Assembly (NCBI GenBank): GCA_027622355.1
Contig: JAQBZT010000176.1
Coordinates: forward strand, 1 to 6,441
From: a bacterium
GTDB taxonomy: Bacteria; UBA8248
Reading direction: 5' to 3'
DNA: 6,441 nucleotides
How positions within the stretch are numbered: the stretch's first letter is position 1; each line of letters starts with the position of its first letter. A model generated the notes under the pieces. It ran no database searches. It was not told the DNA's origin and saw nothing but the letters and a program-made list of their open reading frames with translations. The position numbers were made by a program, and so were the translations under genes. Below are positions 1-6,253 of this stretch, in pieces.

Positions 1-259
1 GCTTCGCCGCCCAGCTCGCCCGGCTTCCCCACCCGCAGCCGATGTCGAGATAATCCTCGCCCGGCGTCAGGCGGATCTTCCGGCACACCAGATCCAGCTT
101 GTCGCGCTGGGCCTGATCCAGGCCTCCCTCCGGGTCCCGGTAGTAGGCGCAGGTGTAGACCATATTCTCGCAAAGGAACGTCTTGTAGAATTCATTGGAC
201 AGATCGTAGTGATACGAGATCGCTTCCCGGTCAAATTCCTTGGTTCGGGATTTGGCCAT
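1..259 (-). CDS. cfa: Cyclopropane-fatty-acyl-phospholipid synthase, catalytic SAM-methyltransferase domain (partial, 3' end outside window)
   Basis: Eighty-six N-terminal residues are visible before the gene runs off the left edge. They contain HYDL (17-20), TCAY (36-39), an LDQAQRDKLDLVC-type helix (47-59) and the SAM-binding motif I DIGCGWG (72-78). These match the start of the catalytic domain of CFA synthases, which transfer a methylene from S-adenosylmethionine to a double bond of membrane phospholipid acyl chains. Start ATG 259 is preceded by AGGGAG (268-273) with 8-nt spacing. The protein begins almost directly at the HYDL motif, so it lacks the roughly 100-residue N-terminal domain of E. 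coli-type CFA. That domain is encoded separately at 1405-1758. It lies 33 bases after the FAD oxidoreductase gene and is probably the last visible member of that operon. Related enzymes make mycolate cyclopropanes or methylene/methyl-branched acids, so the exact product is uncertain. Confidence 0.88.
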   Translation of the reverse strand, partial: MAKSRTKEFDREAISYHYDLSNEFYKTFLCENMVYTCAYYRDPEGGLDQAQRDKLDLVCRKIRLTPGEDYLDIGCGWGSRASWAAK

Positions 260-292
260 CTTTCTCTCTCCCTGTACTTGATTGGACCCGGC

Positions 293-1408
293 TCAACCGA
301 TGCCGAAGGCACCCTCGAGCACGAGGCGCCGGCGGAGCCAAGCGTTACCGCACATCATTTTCGCCACCGATTGCACCAAACGATCCGGGAGGCGTTCCGC
401 CAGCCTTCCGGCGATCCCCTTCTCCCCGGAACCGAAAGTCTCCGAAACCCGGCGGGCGTACTCGTCAAAGCCCACGCCCCGCTCCCGGAAGGCCAAGATG
501 GCCTCGGCCGCCATGCAGGCGCTCCGCACGCCCGGGCCGATTCCCTCGCCGCTGAAATCCTGGGCGAGACCGCAGGCATCCCCGACGAGCAGGTACCGCT
601 CGCCCGCCGCCCGGCGGGGGGCGCCGCGCCGGATGGTATAGGCATGGCCCTTGAAGGGGGTCAGCTTGAGGCCCTCGGGAAGTCGCTCGCTCTTCCGAAG
701 CCGCGCGAGCAGCGCTTCGCGCCGCTCGTGAACGCTCGGGGACTTCCCAACGCAACCCACCCCGATGTTGAGGAAATCCCCCTTGGTGAAATACCAGCCG
801 TATCCCTTGAAATCGGGCTCGGCGAAAAGCTCGGGCAAGCCGTAGTGCGGGGCGAGCGAGCGAAGCACATCCGCCCCCACCCGCGTTTCGCTCTCCTGGG
901 TCAGAACGACGACCTCCTCATCGGGCACCCCGCTCAGCGAGCGCGCAACCGGACAGGTGTGGCCGCCCGCGCCCACGACAACGGCCCCCTCGACGCTTTC
1001 GGCTTCCCCGATGTCGAGAAGGACGCTGTCTGCCCCGATTTTCACCTCCCGCACCCGCACGCCCTCGCGCACCTCCGCTCCGGCGCGCTCCGCCCGGCGG
1101 AGAAGGAAGTCGTCGAATTCCTGGCGGACAATTCCGAAGCTGGCCGGCTCGCGCCACCTCGTTTCGTGAAGGGTGTCGTCATAGCCGACGTAGACGGCCT
1201 CGAAAGGCTGAATCGTGCGGGGATACGTCTCGATCGTGAGTTCGAGGTCCTTCATCACTTTTTTCGTCACCCAGCCGGCGCAGAGTTTCACGCGGGGGAA
1301 CTTGGCGGCATCGAGGACAAGGGGTCGAAGCCCCTTCCGGGCGAGCTGCCAGGCCACCGTGCTTCCCGCGGGGCCGCCGCCGACGATGACCGCATCCCAC
1401 ACGCTCAT
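293..1408 (-). CDS. Geranylgeranyl-reductase/FixC-family FAD-dependent oxidoreductase
   Basis: A 371-residue flavoprotein. Visible elements are the N-terminal dinucleotide-binding motif GGGPAG (10-15), a family-typical KLCAGW segment (41-46) near the flavin, a GYGWYFTKGD stretch (202-211) resembling the substrate-cavity YxWxFPKGD region of geranylgeranyl reductases, and the second FAD contact VGDACG (275-280) followed by FSGEGI (285-290). Members of this family reduce isoprenoid or other C=C bonds, or act as FixC-type quinone-linked oxidoreductases. No transmembrane segment is evident. ATG 1408 is chosen because it overlaps the stop of the preceding gene as ATGA and has GGAGG at 1417-1421 with 8-nt spacing. 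An in-frame TTG at 1441 would add 11 residues without a better ribosome site. The position between two halves of a CFA synthase strongly suggests a role in lipid acyl-chain modification. Reduction of a methylene intermediate to a methyl branch is an inference, not shown by the sequence. Confidence 0.88.
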   Translation of the reverse strand: MSVWDAVIVGGGPAGSTVAWQLARKGLRPLVLDAAKFPRVKLCAGWVTKKVMKDLELTIETYPRTIQPFEAVYVGYDDTLHETRWREPASFGIVRQEFDDFLLRRAERAGAEVREGVRVREVKIGADSVLLDIGEAESVEGAVVVGAGGHTCPVARSLSGVPDEEVVVLTQESETRVGADVLRSLAPHYGLPELFAEPDFKGYGWYFTKGDFLNIGVGCVGKSPSVHERREALLARLRKSERLPEGLKLTPFKGHAYTIRRGAPRRAAGERYLLVGDACGLAQDFSGEGIGPGVRSACMAAEAILAFRERGVGFDEYARRVSETFGSGEKGIAGRLAERLPDRLVQSVAKMMCGNAWLRRRLVLEGAFGIG

Positions 1409-1758
1409 TCGGAGAGCCTCCATATCCGCCAGCCGAAACAAAGCCGCCGCCAGAAGGACAGGTTGATATCTTCCATGCTGTTGGCCACCTCCATCGCCTC
1501 GAAGAGATCGCCCTCGAAGTCCAGCTCACTTTCAATATAGGCCTCGCCGAAATTGAAGCTCGTCGGCTCATAGAGAAGCCGCTTGAATACGCGCAGGGAG
1601 AGAAAATGCACCGTGAGGGCGCAGACTCTCTCGCCGACCTCGAGTTCGGAGCCGTCCCAGAGCCGGATACGGAAGCCGGGCTCCATCGGCGCGAAAATCT
1701 CCCGCAGAATCTCTGCCGCTCGGGCAGCCGATAGATTCGCTGTGCCTGCATGCACCAC
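1405..1758 (-). CDS. Stand-alone N-terminal domain of cyclopropane-fatty-acyl-phospholipid synthase
   Basis: A 117-residue protein that aligns by eye with the non-catalytic N-terminal domain of CFA synthase: RLWDGSEL (32-39), a FKRLLYEP segment (58-65), the GEAY motif (71-74; GESY in E. coli Cfa) and DFEGDLFE (80-87). It ends with a basic/aromatic tail (SFWRRLCFGWRIWR, 101-114) like the linker that normally joins this domain to the methyltransferase domain. In complete CFA synthases the N-domain contacts the catalytic domain and helps it act at the membrane. Here it stops before the HYDL motif, which begins a separate gene at 259. Start GTG 1758 has AAGGAG at 1765-1770 with 6-nt spacing; the next codon, also GTG (1755), gives 9 nt and is an alternative. 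Its stop overlaps the oxidoreductase start (ATGA), implying coupled translation. It is the first gene of the operon. It is not a frameshift remnant, because a whole gene lies between the two parts. Confidence 0.82.
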   Translation of the reverse strand: MVHAGTANLSAARAAEILREIFAPMEPGFRIRLWDGSELEVGERVCALTVHFLSLRVFKRLLYEPTSFNFGEAYIESELDFEGDLFEAMEVANSMEDINLSFWRRLCFGWRIWRLSE

Positions 1759-1791
1759 GAAATTCTCCTTGCATTGCGTGCGGAACGCCGG

Positions 1792-1803
1792 GAAACCGGT
1801 TTC
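1792..1803. promoter_or_regulatory. Perfect 12-bp palindrome, candidate operator of the CFA operon
   Basis: GAAACCGGTTTC is a perfect dyad lying 22 bp before the ribosome site of the first CFA-operon gene and just downstream of an AT-rich promoter-like stretch. This is a normal place for a repressor to block transcription. The half-site spacing fits the GAAAC-N2-GTTTC form recalled for PsrA-type, fatty-acid-responsive TetR regulators, which would suit a lipid-modification operon. No regulator gene is visible in the window, so the link is inferred. Confidence 0.4.
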
Positions 1804-1810
1804 GGGAGCC

Positions 1811-1884
1811 GCACATCCCTATAATAAAAATACGCTTATTTCCCTCTTGTGCCGAATTTTGAGAAAAATGTAAAGGATTGCCCC
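1811..1884 (-). promoter_or_regulatory. AT-rich putative promoter region of the CFA operon
   Basis: This stretch is markedly AT-rich compared with the GC-rich surroundings and lies between the terminator of the upstream operon and the first CFA-operon gene. On the minus strand TATTAT (1821-1826) resembles a -10 hexamer and would place the start near 1813-1815, about 55 bases before GTG 1758. No convincing TTGACA-like -35 is found 16-18 bp upstream. The assignment rests on composition and position only. Confidence 0.3.
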
Positions 1885-1904
1885 AAAAAGCAGGATTTTC
1901 CTGC
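1885..1904 (-). terminator. Rho-independent terminator downstream of the DMT transporter gene
   Basis: Read on the minus strand, GCAGGA-AAA-TCCTGC forms a perfect 6-bp GC-rich stem with a 3-base loop (1890-1904), directly followed by TTTTT (1885-1889). It begins 4 bases after the transporter stop codon. It should end transcripts of the 4857-1909 gene set and separate them from the CFA operon. Confidence 0.8.
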
Positions 1905-1908
1905 CCCA

Positions 1909-2769
1909 TTACCTCAGAAGAACCACCAAAATCACGCCGGTGACGATCAGCAGCGCGCCCCCCGTGATCCGCTTCGTTATCGGCTCCTTCTTTCCGAGGA
2001 TAAGCCGCACCAGGACCAGCGTAAACAGCGGGCCGGTGGATACCAGCGGGGCCACCCGGGACACCTCTCCCCAGCGCAGGGCCAGAAGCAGGCCGTACTG
2101 CGCGCAGATCATAAAAAAGCCCGCGATGAGGAATTTGTGGACCCCGAGCCGGGAGAACACATAGGGCTTCCCCCGGTTCGCCATCGAGAGCAGGAAGGGG
2201 GTGGCGGCAGCGGCGGAGAGACCCTGAAGGAATCCGCCGAAGAGAATGGAATCCATTCCGCCGAAGCCCATTTTCCGGAACGTGTGCGCCAGGCCGAAGC
2301 ATATCGCCGAAAAAATGGAGAGGAGAAGATATTTGTTCTTCCCCTTCATCTGCACCCCGCCCGAGATGATGTAAACCCCGGCCACGACCAAGGCGATGCC
2401 GGACCAGACGAGGGCCGAGGGCCGCTCTCCCAGGAGAAGAAACGCCCAGAACGCGCCGAAAATCGCGTTGCTGTTGACCAGCGAGCTGTTCGAGGCCACG
2501 CCGATCTGCTGGATGGCGCGGTACATGAAAAAGAGCGACAGCGCCGGCGAAGCCAGCCCCGCGGCGATGAACGCCAGCCAGTACCAGTTGAAGGAGATCG
2601 CGGAGAAATCCACGAAGAGAAGCGCGGCCACGGAGGCGGCGAAATACACCAGGTTGACGATCAGGCTCCCGGTGTGGGGCGTGCTCTCATCAATGCCCAT
2701 GCGGGTGAAAATGCCCGAGAGGGAGAAGAAGAGCGCCGGAAGGAGCGCGACGCTTTCAAATGGAATCAA
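1909..2769 (-). CDS. DMT-superfamily EamA-type inner-membrane transporter
   Basis: A 286-residue, strongly hydrophobic protein with about ten predicted membrane helices arranged as two five-helix EamA repeats joined by a short basic link (MKGKNKY) near the middle. EamA proteins export or import small metabolites such as amino acids, nucleotide-sugar or sugar-derived compounds; the substrate cannot be read from the sequence. The end of each repeat shows the usual pattern of a charged GE motif (LLLGERPSA, and LILGKKEP in the second repeat) before a final helix. The start is uncertain. TTG 2769 is preferred because an AGGGAG-like site lies 9 nt upstream and the protein then starts just before helix 1. 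TTG 2811 gives 300 residues but has no ribosome site. It follows the hydroxyacid dehydrogenase gene and ends at a strong terminator, so it is the last gene of that transcription unit. Confidence 0.85.
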   Translation of the reverse strand: MIPFESVALLPALFFSLSGIFTRMGIDESTPHTGSLIVNLVYFAASVAALLFVDFSAISFNWYWLAFIAAGLASPALSLFFMYRAIQQIGVASNSSLVNSNAIFGAFWAFLLLGERPSALVWSGIALVVAGVYIISGGVQMKGKNKYLLLSIFSAICFGLAHTFRKMGFGGMDSILFGGFLQGLSAAAATPFLLSMANRGKPYVFSRLGVHKFLIAGFFMICAQYGLLLALRWGEVSRVAPLVSTGPLFTLVLVRLILGKKEPITKRITGGALLIVTGVILVVLLR

Positions 2770-2826
2770 ATCCGCCCTCTCCCTAGAAACGAGAAGCGCT
2801 CGCCCACCCAAGCCGCGCGCGCGATG

Positions 2827-3777
2827 CTACCGCTCCAGCACCTCGGGATTCACGATGTTGATGGGCCGCTCGCCGGCCAGGGCGCGGGACACGTTTTCCC
2901 GTGTCCGCTCGATGGCGGCCACCTGCGTCTCCGGCGTTCGCGAAGCATGATGGGGCGTGATCAGAACGTTGTTCATCTTCCTGAGCGGATGATCATCGGG
3001 CAGGGGCTCGGGGTCGGTCACATCAAGGGCGGCGGCGGCGATCTCCCCCTGCTGGAGCGCCTGGAGGATGTCCTCCGTCACGGCCACGGGCCCGCGCGCC
3101 ACGTTGACCAACATGGCGTCTTTCTTCATGCGCTTCAGCGCCGCCGCGTTGAGGATACCCTGCGTCTCCGGGAGGAGCGGCATGCACAGGACCAGGAAGT
3201 TCGAGCGCGGAAGAAGAGCATCGAAAGAGAGAAATTCGACATCCACATCGGGGAGGCGGGAGGGGTCCGGAGTGCGCGTATGGGCGAGAACTTTCATCCC
3301 AAATCCATCCGCGATCAGCGCCGTGTGGCGGCCGATGTCGCCGAGGCCGACGATGCCAATCGTCTTCCCGCCGAGTTGGACGGCATCGGTGTGCTCCCAG
3401 GCCGGGTCGTCCAGCATCCAAGCGTTTCGGGCCAGATAGAGCATCATGAAGAAGGCATGCTCGGCCACCGCCCGGCCCCGCACCCCGGTCACGTTGCACA
3501 CCATGATCCCGCGCGCGGTCGCGGCGGCGGCGTCAATGTTGTCGTAGCCGATCCCCGGCTTGGCGACCACCTTCAGTCCGGGCGCCGCATCCATCATCTC
3601 GGGCCCCACCTCCCGGAAGACGGTGAGAATCCCCTCGACATCGGGGAGAAGAGACAGGATCGTCCCGAGTTCGTAGTCCGGCGGGCGGACCATTTCGTGC
3701 TCAGCGCCCAGCCAGCCGCTCCCCAGATCCCACTGGGGACTTCCATACAGACGATCGACGAGCAAGACTTTGGCCAC
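2827..3777 (-). CDS. D-isomer-specific 2-hydroxyacid dehydrogenase (NAD(P)-dependent)
   Basis: A 316-residue protein of the family that interconverts D-2-hydroxyacids and 2-ketoacids, acting in the cytosol. The Rossmann motif GLGDIG (144-149) sits in the central NAD-binding domain. The catalytic triad is intact: Arg228 in NVARGP, Glu257 in DPEP and His276 in TPHHAS. The region around 74-81 (PGIGYDNI) matches the family substrate-loop signature. The length fits short members such as glyoxylate/hydroxypyruvate reductases and SerA-like enzymes without a C-terminal ACT domain, so a role as the serine-pathway SerA is not supported. GTG 3777 is preferred as start: GAGGAG (3786-3791) is 8 nt upstream, whereas the in-frame TTG 3783 would leave only 2 nt. 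It lies 36 bases after the Gfo/Idh/MocA gene and before a transporter, suggesting a shared pathway with an unknown hydroxyacid substrate. Confidence 0.9.
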   Translation of the reverse strand: MAKVLLVDRLYGSPQWDLGSGWLGAEHEMVRPPDYELGTILSLLPDVEGILTVFREVGPEMMDAAPGLKVVAKPGIGYDNIDAAAATARGIMVCNVTGVRGRAVAEHAFFMMLYLARNAWMLDDPAWEHTDAVQLGGKTIGIVGLGDIGRHTALIADGFGMKVLAHTRTPDPSRLPDVDVEFLSFDALLPRSNFLVLCMPLLPETQGILNAAALKRMKKDAMLVNVARGPVAVTEDILQALQQGEIAAAALDVTDPEPLPDDHPLRKMNNVLITPHHASRTPETQVAAIERTRENVSRALAGERPINIVNPEVLER

Positions 3778-3813
3778 TCTCAAATCTCCTCAAAAGAAAA
3801 ATGTTGCCGCCGC

Positions 3814-4857
3814 TTAATCGTTCTCCAGAATTTCCGCGATGGTGACAAGCCGCCGCTCGGCGTGGCTCTTGAGCATCGCCCGCATGATCGCCAGCGCGCG
3901 GATGCCGTGAATCCCCGTCACTTCGGGCGTTCCTCCCTCGCGGATGCACCGCGCGAAATCCTCGAACTGCTCGCGGTTGGCGATATAGCGGCCCTCGGCA
4001 AAATCGCAGCCCACATCGATCACTTCCGCCTCGTGCATCGGGCCGTCCTTGGCCTGCAACATGGGCGGATGCGCGCTCGAGAGGCTGAGGTTTCCCGCCA
4101 TCCCCTGGATCTCGAACGAGAAGTGGGGCGGGGAGACGTAGCTGCCCGAGATGCTGGCGACCATGCCGCTCTTGAGGCGGAAAACGCCCGATGCCGCGTC
4201 ATTCACCGGAGAGGGGCCGCCCACCTTCCCGCACATGGCCTGCACCTCGACGATCTCACCGAAGAGCGTTTCCATCATGTCGCCCATGTGGATGAGATAG
4301 CTGTAGAGCGGGCCGCCGGGGTTTTCCTCCGGGTCCCACCGCATGCTCTTGGGTCCCGCGACCAGGCCGTGGTTGAAGGTGAAGAAGCAGGCCGCCAGGC
4401 TCACCGTCCCGAGCCTGCCCGCATCCAGAAGTTCTTTCGTCTTGCGGAAAAGAGGCCAGCGGCGGAAGTTCTGCCCGATGTGGAGCACAACCCCCGCCTC
4501 CTCGCAGGCGGCGGCGATCGCCTTGGCGTCCGAGACCGAAAGAGCCATCGGTTTTTCCAGGTGCACGTGCTTGCCGGCGCGGGCGGCGGCGATGGCCTGC
4601 TCCTTGTGAACTTTGTTGGGCGAGATGATGGCCACGGCCTCGGTGCCCCCATCGGCCAGCAGATCCTCGAGGCTGGAAAACCCTTTTCCGCCGAACTTTC
4701 CGGTGAAGGCCTCCCGCGTGGCGGGCGTCCGGGCGAATCCGCCGGAGATCTCGATGCTGCCCGAGGCCCGGGCCGCCTCTCCGAGGCTTTCCCCCCACCA
4801 CCCCAGGCCGATGAACGCCATCCTGACGGGCGGCGATACTTGCGAGGAGCTACTCAT
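3814..4857 (-). CDS. Gfo/Idh/MocA-family NAD(P)-dependent oxidoreductase
   Basis: A 347-residue protein. The N-terminal Rossmann fold carries GLGWWG (17-22) and the family hallmark EKP (101-103, in HLEKPMAL), followed by the alpha/beta substrate domain with LIHMGD (188-193), where His190 is in the position expected for the catalytic/substrate-binding region. Family members oxidise or reduce sugars, inositols and related polyols using NAD(P)H; the substrate here is unknown. ATG 4857 is chosen because GGAG (4864-4867) is 6 nt upstream. ATG 4863 two codons earlier abuts the site, and the longer reading frame to 4902 lacks one. It is the first of three closely spaced minus-strand genes (dehydrogenase, hydroxyacid dehydrogenase, DMT transporter). 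There is no signal peptide, so it is probably cytosolic. Confidence 0.9.
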   Translation of the reverse strand: MSSSSQVSPPVRMAFIGLGWWGESLGEAARASGSIEISGGFARTPATREAFTGKFGGKGFSSLEDLLADGGTEAVAIISPNKVHKEQAIAAARAGKHVHLEKPMALSVSDAKAIAAACEEAGVVLHIGQNFRRWPLFRKTKELLDAGRLGTVSLAACFFTFNHGLVAGPKSMRWDPEENPGGPLYSYLIHMGDMMETLFGEIVEVQAMCGKVGGPSPVNDAASGVFRLKSGMVASISGSYVSPPHFSFEIQGMAGNLSLSSAHPPMLQAKDGPMHEAEVIDVGCDFAEGRYIANREQFEDFARCIREGGTPEVTGIHGIRALAIMRAMLKSHAERRLVTIAEILEND

Positions 4858-4894
4858 ATTCATCTCCAAAAATCCGAAGTTCCACAATGAAACA

Positions 4895-4931
4895 GGGGAC
4901 ACCCTCCCCCGTCGTCAGGGACGGCGTCCCC
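4895..4931 (-). terminator. GC-rich hairpin between mrp and the Gfo/Idh/MocA gene, possible terminator or attenuator
   Basis: In the 116-bp gap after the mrp stop, the arms GGGGAC (4895-4900) and GTCCCC (4926-4931) are complementary, with an inner CCGTC/GACGG pair (4910-4914 and 4920-4924) giving an extended bulged hairpin. An alternative compact hairpin, GGGAC-GGC-GTCCC (4918-4930), competes for the same arm. On the minus strand it is followed only by TGTTTC, a weak U tract, so it is a poor intrinsic terminator. It may instead be an attenuator or a REP-like palindrome. Confidence 0.35.
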
Positions 4932-4973
4932 CATCGAAACGCTGCTCTACTTTTGCGCAGGGCCGGAGAAAAT

Positions 4974-6065
4974 CTAGCCGATAATCTTCAGTTCGGGAAC
5001 ACTCACCGGCAGCGATGCGTTGGCGATGGCCACCTGCCTCGCCACGTTGCGCGCCGCCTCGCGGAACGCCTTGGCCACGAGACTTTCCGGATCTCCCACC
5101 ACGACGGGAACGCCCTTGTCCCCTCCCAGGCGTATCTTGATGTCGAGCGGAATCGCGCCGAGGAAGGGCACCTCGTAGCGGTCCGCCGCGCGCTCCCCGC
5201 CGCCGGTGTCGAAGATGTTCTCGCGGTGGCCGCACTGCGGGCACTCGTAGTAGCTCATGTTCTCCAGAATGCCGAGAATGGGTACATCTGTCTTGCGGAA
5301 CATCTGAAGGCCCTTGCGCGCATCGAGGAGCGCGATGTCCTGCGGGGTGGTCACGATCACGGCGCCCGCGAGCGAGACCTGCTGGACGATCGTCAGCTGC
5401 GCGTCGCCCGTCCCGGGCGGAAGATCGAGGATGAGATAGTCCAACTCCCCCCAGATCGTTTCGCCGAGGAACTGGACCAGGGCTTTCATCACCATCGGCC
5501 CGCGCCAGATCACGGGGCTGTCCTCGTCCACGAGAAAGCCCATCGACATCACCTTCACGCCGTGGCTCTCCAGCGGGATGATGCGGTGATCCGGGGTGGC
5601 CTCGGGCTGCATGCCCGCAACGCCCAGCATCTGCGGCTGGCTCGGCCCGTAGATGTCCGCATCGAGTATCCCTATCTTGGCGCCCTCGGCCGCGAGGGCG
5701 AGGGCGATATTTACCGAGACGGTGGACTTGCCCACCCCGCCCTTCCCGCTGGCGACGGCGACAATGTTCTTCACCCCATGGATGTCCATCTTACCCGCCC
5801 CGGCCGGGCGCCCCCGCACATGGCTCGAGAGGCGGACGTTGACGGCTTCCACGCCCGGCATCGCGCCGACGGCCAGCTTGCAGTCCTCGATGAATTTCTC
5901 CTTGTTCGGGTGGGCCGGGGTGGTCAGCTCGAGCGTGAACGCAACCGCGCCCCCGCAAATTTGCACCTCCTTGATCATCTTCAGGGACACCAGATCTTTA
6001 CCCAAATCGTGATCTTTGACATGTTTCAGGGCTTCGAGGACTTGTACTTCGGTTACCTCTGCCAT
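4974..6065 (-). CDS. mrp: Mrp/ApbC-family P-loop ATPase, iron-sulfur cluster carrier
   Basis: A 363-residue protein with the standard two-part layout. An N-terminal MIP18/DUF59 domain covers about residues 4-82. The deviant Walker A GKGGVGKS is at 107-114, the switch I-like DADIYGPS at 135-142, the Walker B-like LILDLPPGTGD at 211-221 and the cluster-binding CPQC at 275-278. The family binds a [4Fe-4S] cluster at the CxxC of a dimer and delivers it to apo-proteins in the cytosol. All key motifs are intact and the length is typical. ATG 6065 is chosen because the protein then begins with the DUF59 domain; GGGGAG (6077-6082) is 11 nt upstream. The open frame continues upstream to 6374, but that part has no family similarity and covers the divergent promoter region. 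It is monocistronic or leads the downstream Gfo cluster, separated by 116 bp, and is transcribed away from etfB. Confidence 0.96.
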   Translation of the reverse strand: MAEVTEVQVLEALKHVKDHDLGKDLVSLKMIKEVQICGGAVAFTLELTTPAHPNKEKFIEDCKLAVGAMPGVEAVNVRLSSHVRGRPAGAGKMDIHGVKNIVAVASGKGGVGKSTVSVNIALALAAEGAKIGILDADIYGPSQPQMLGVAGMQPEATPDHRIIPLESHGVKVMSMGFLVDEDSPVIWRGPMVMKALVQFLGETIWGELDYLILDLPPGTGDAQLTIVQQVSLAGAVIVTTPQDIALLDARKGLQMFRKTDVPILGILENMSYYECPQCGHRENIFDTGGGERAADRYEVPFLGAIPLDIKIRLGGDKGVPVVVGDPESLVAKAFREAARNVARQVAIANASLPVSVPELKIIG

Positions 6066-6226
6066 GAGAATCTTCACTCCCCGTGTAAAACCGGCCGCCA
6101 GACATGCCGGGTATGGGCCATAAAGGATATGGGAAAACAACTCGGCGCATCTTATGGGCCGGATTTTCCCGCTGTCAAACCAGCGCCTCCACCGGTTCCT
6201 GAGATTCGCCCAAAGCCCGAAATCGG

Positions 6227-6253
6227 TTGACGGCTCACCGGGCCGGGTATTAA
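6227..6253 (+). promoter_or_regulatory. Candidate sigma70-type promoter for etfB
   Basis: TTGACG (6227-6232) matches five of six positions of the -35 consensus, and TATTAA (6248-6253) resembles a -10. The 15-bp spacer is shorter than the ideal 17, which weakens the call. It would start transcription near 6260 and give a leader of about 88 nt before the TTG start at 6348. Confidence 0.35.

Noticed and set aside
209..1540. A 443-codon plus-strand open frame opposite the FAD oxidoreductase
   Set aside because: Antisense shadow of a gene with clear FAD motifs; the composition is typical of the reverse strand of high-GC coding DNA.
1405..1758. Interpretation of the short N-domain gene as a frameshifted fragment of a full-length cfa
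   Set aside because: A whole intact gene lies between it and the catalytic domain, and it has its own ribosome site and coupled stop/start. A frameshift or assembly error cannot explain this.
1820..1825. TATAAT on the plus strand, a perfect -10 hexamer
   Set aside because: No -35 lies 17 bp upstream (CGGTTT there) and no plus-strand gene follows. It is probably part of the AT-rich promoter stretch of the minus-strand operon.
2770..2811. Longer N-terminus of the transporter from TTG 2811
   Set aside because: No ribosome site precedes it, and the added polar 14 residues are not typical before helix 1 of EamA proteins. It is kept only as an alternative start.
1849..4890. A 1013-codon open frame on the plus strand opposite the transporter and both dehydrogenases
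   Set aside because: It is exactly antisense to three genes with intact family motifs. Its translation is a His/Arg/Gly/Pro-rich low-complexity chain with no recognisable domain, as expected opposite GC-rich genes, and it has no ribosome site of note.
4887..6230. A 447-codon plus-strand open frame opposite mrp
   Set aside because: Antisense to a fully conserved Mrp protein; no domain recognisable.
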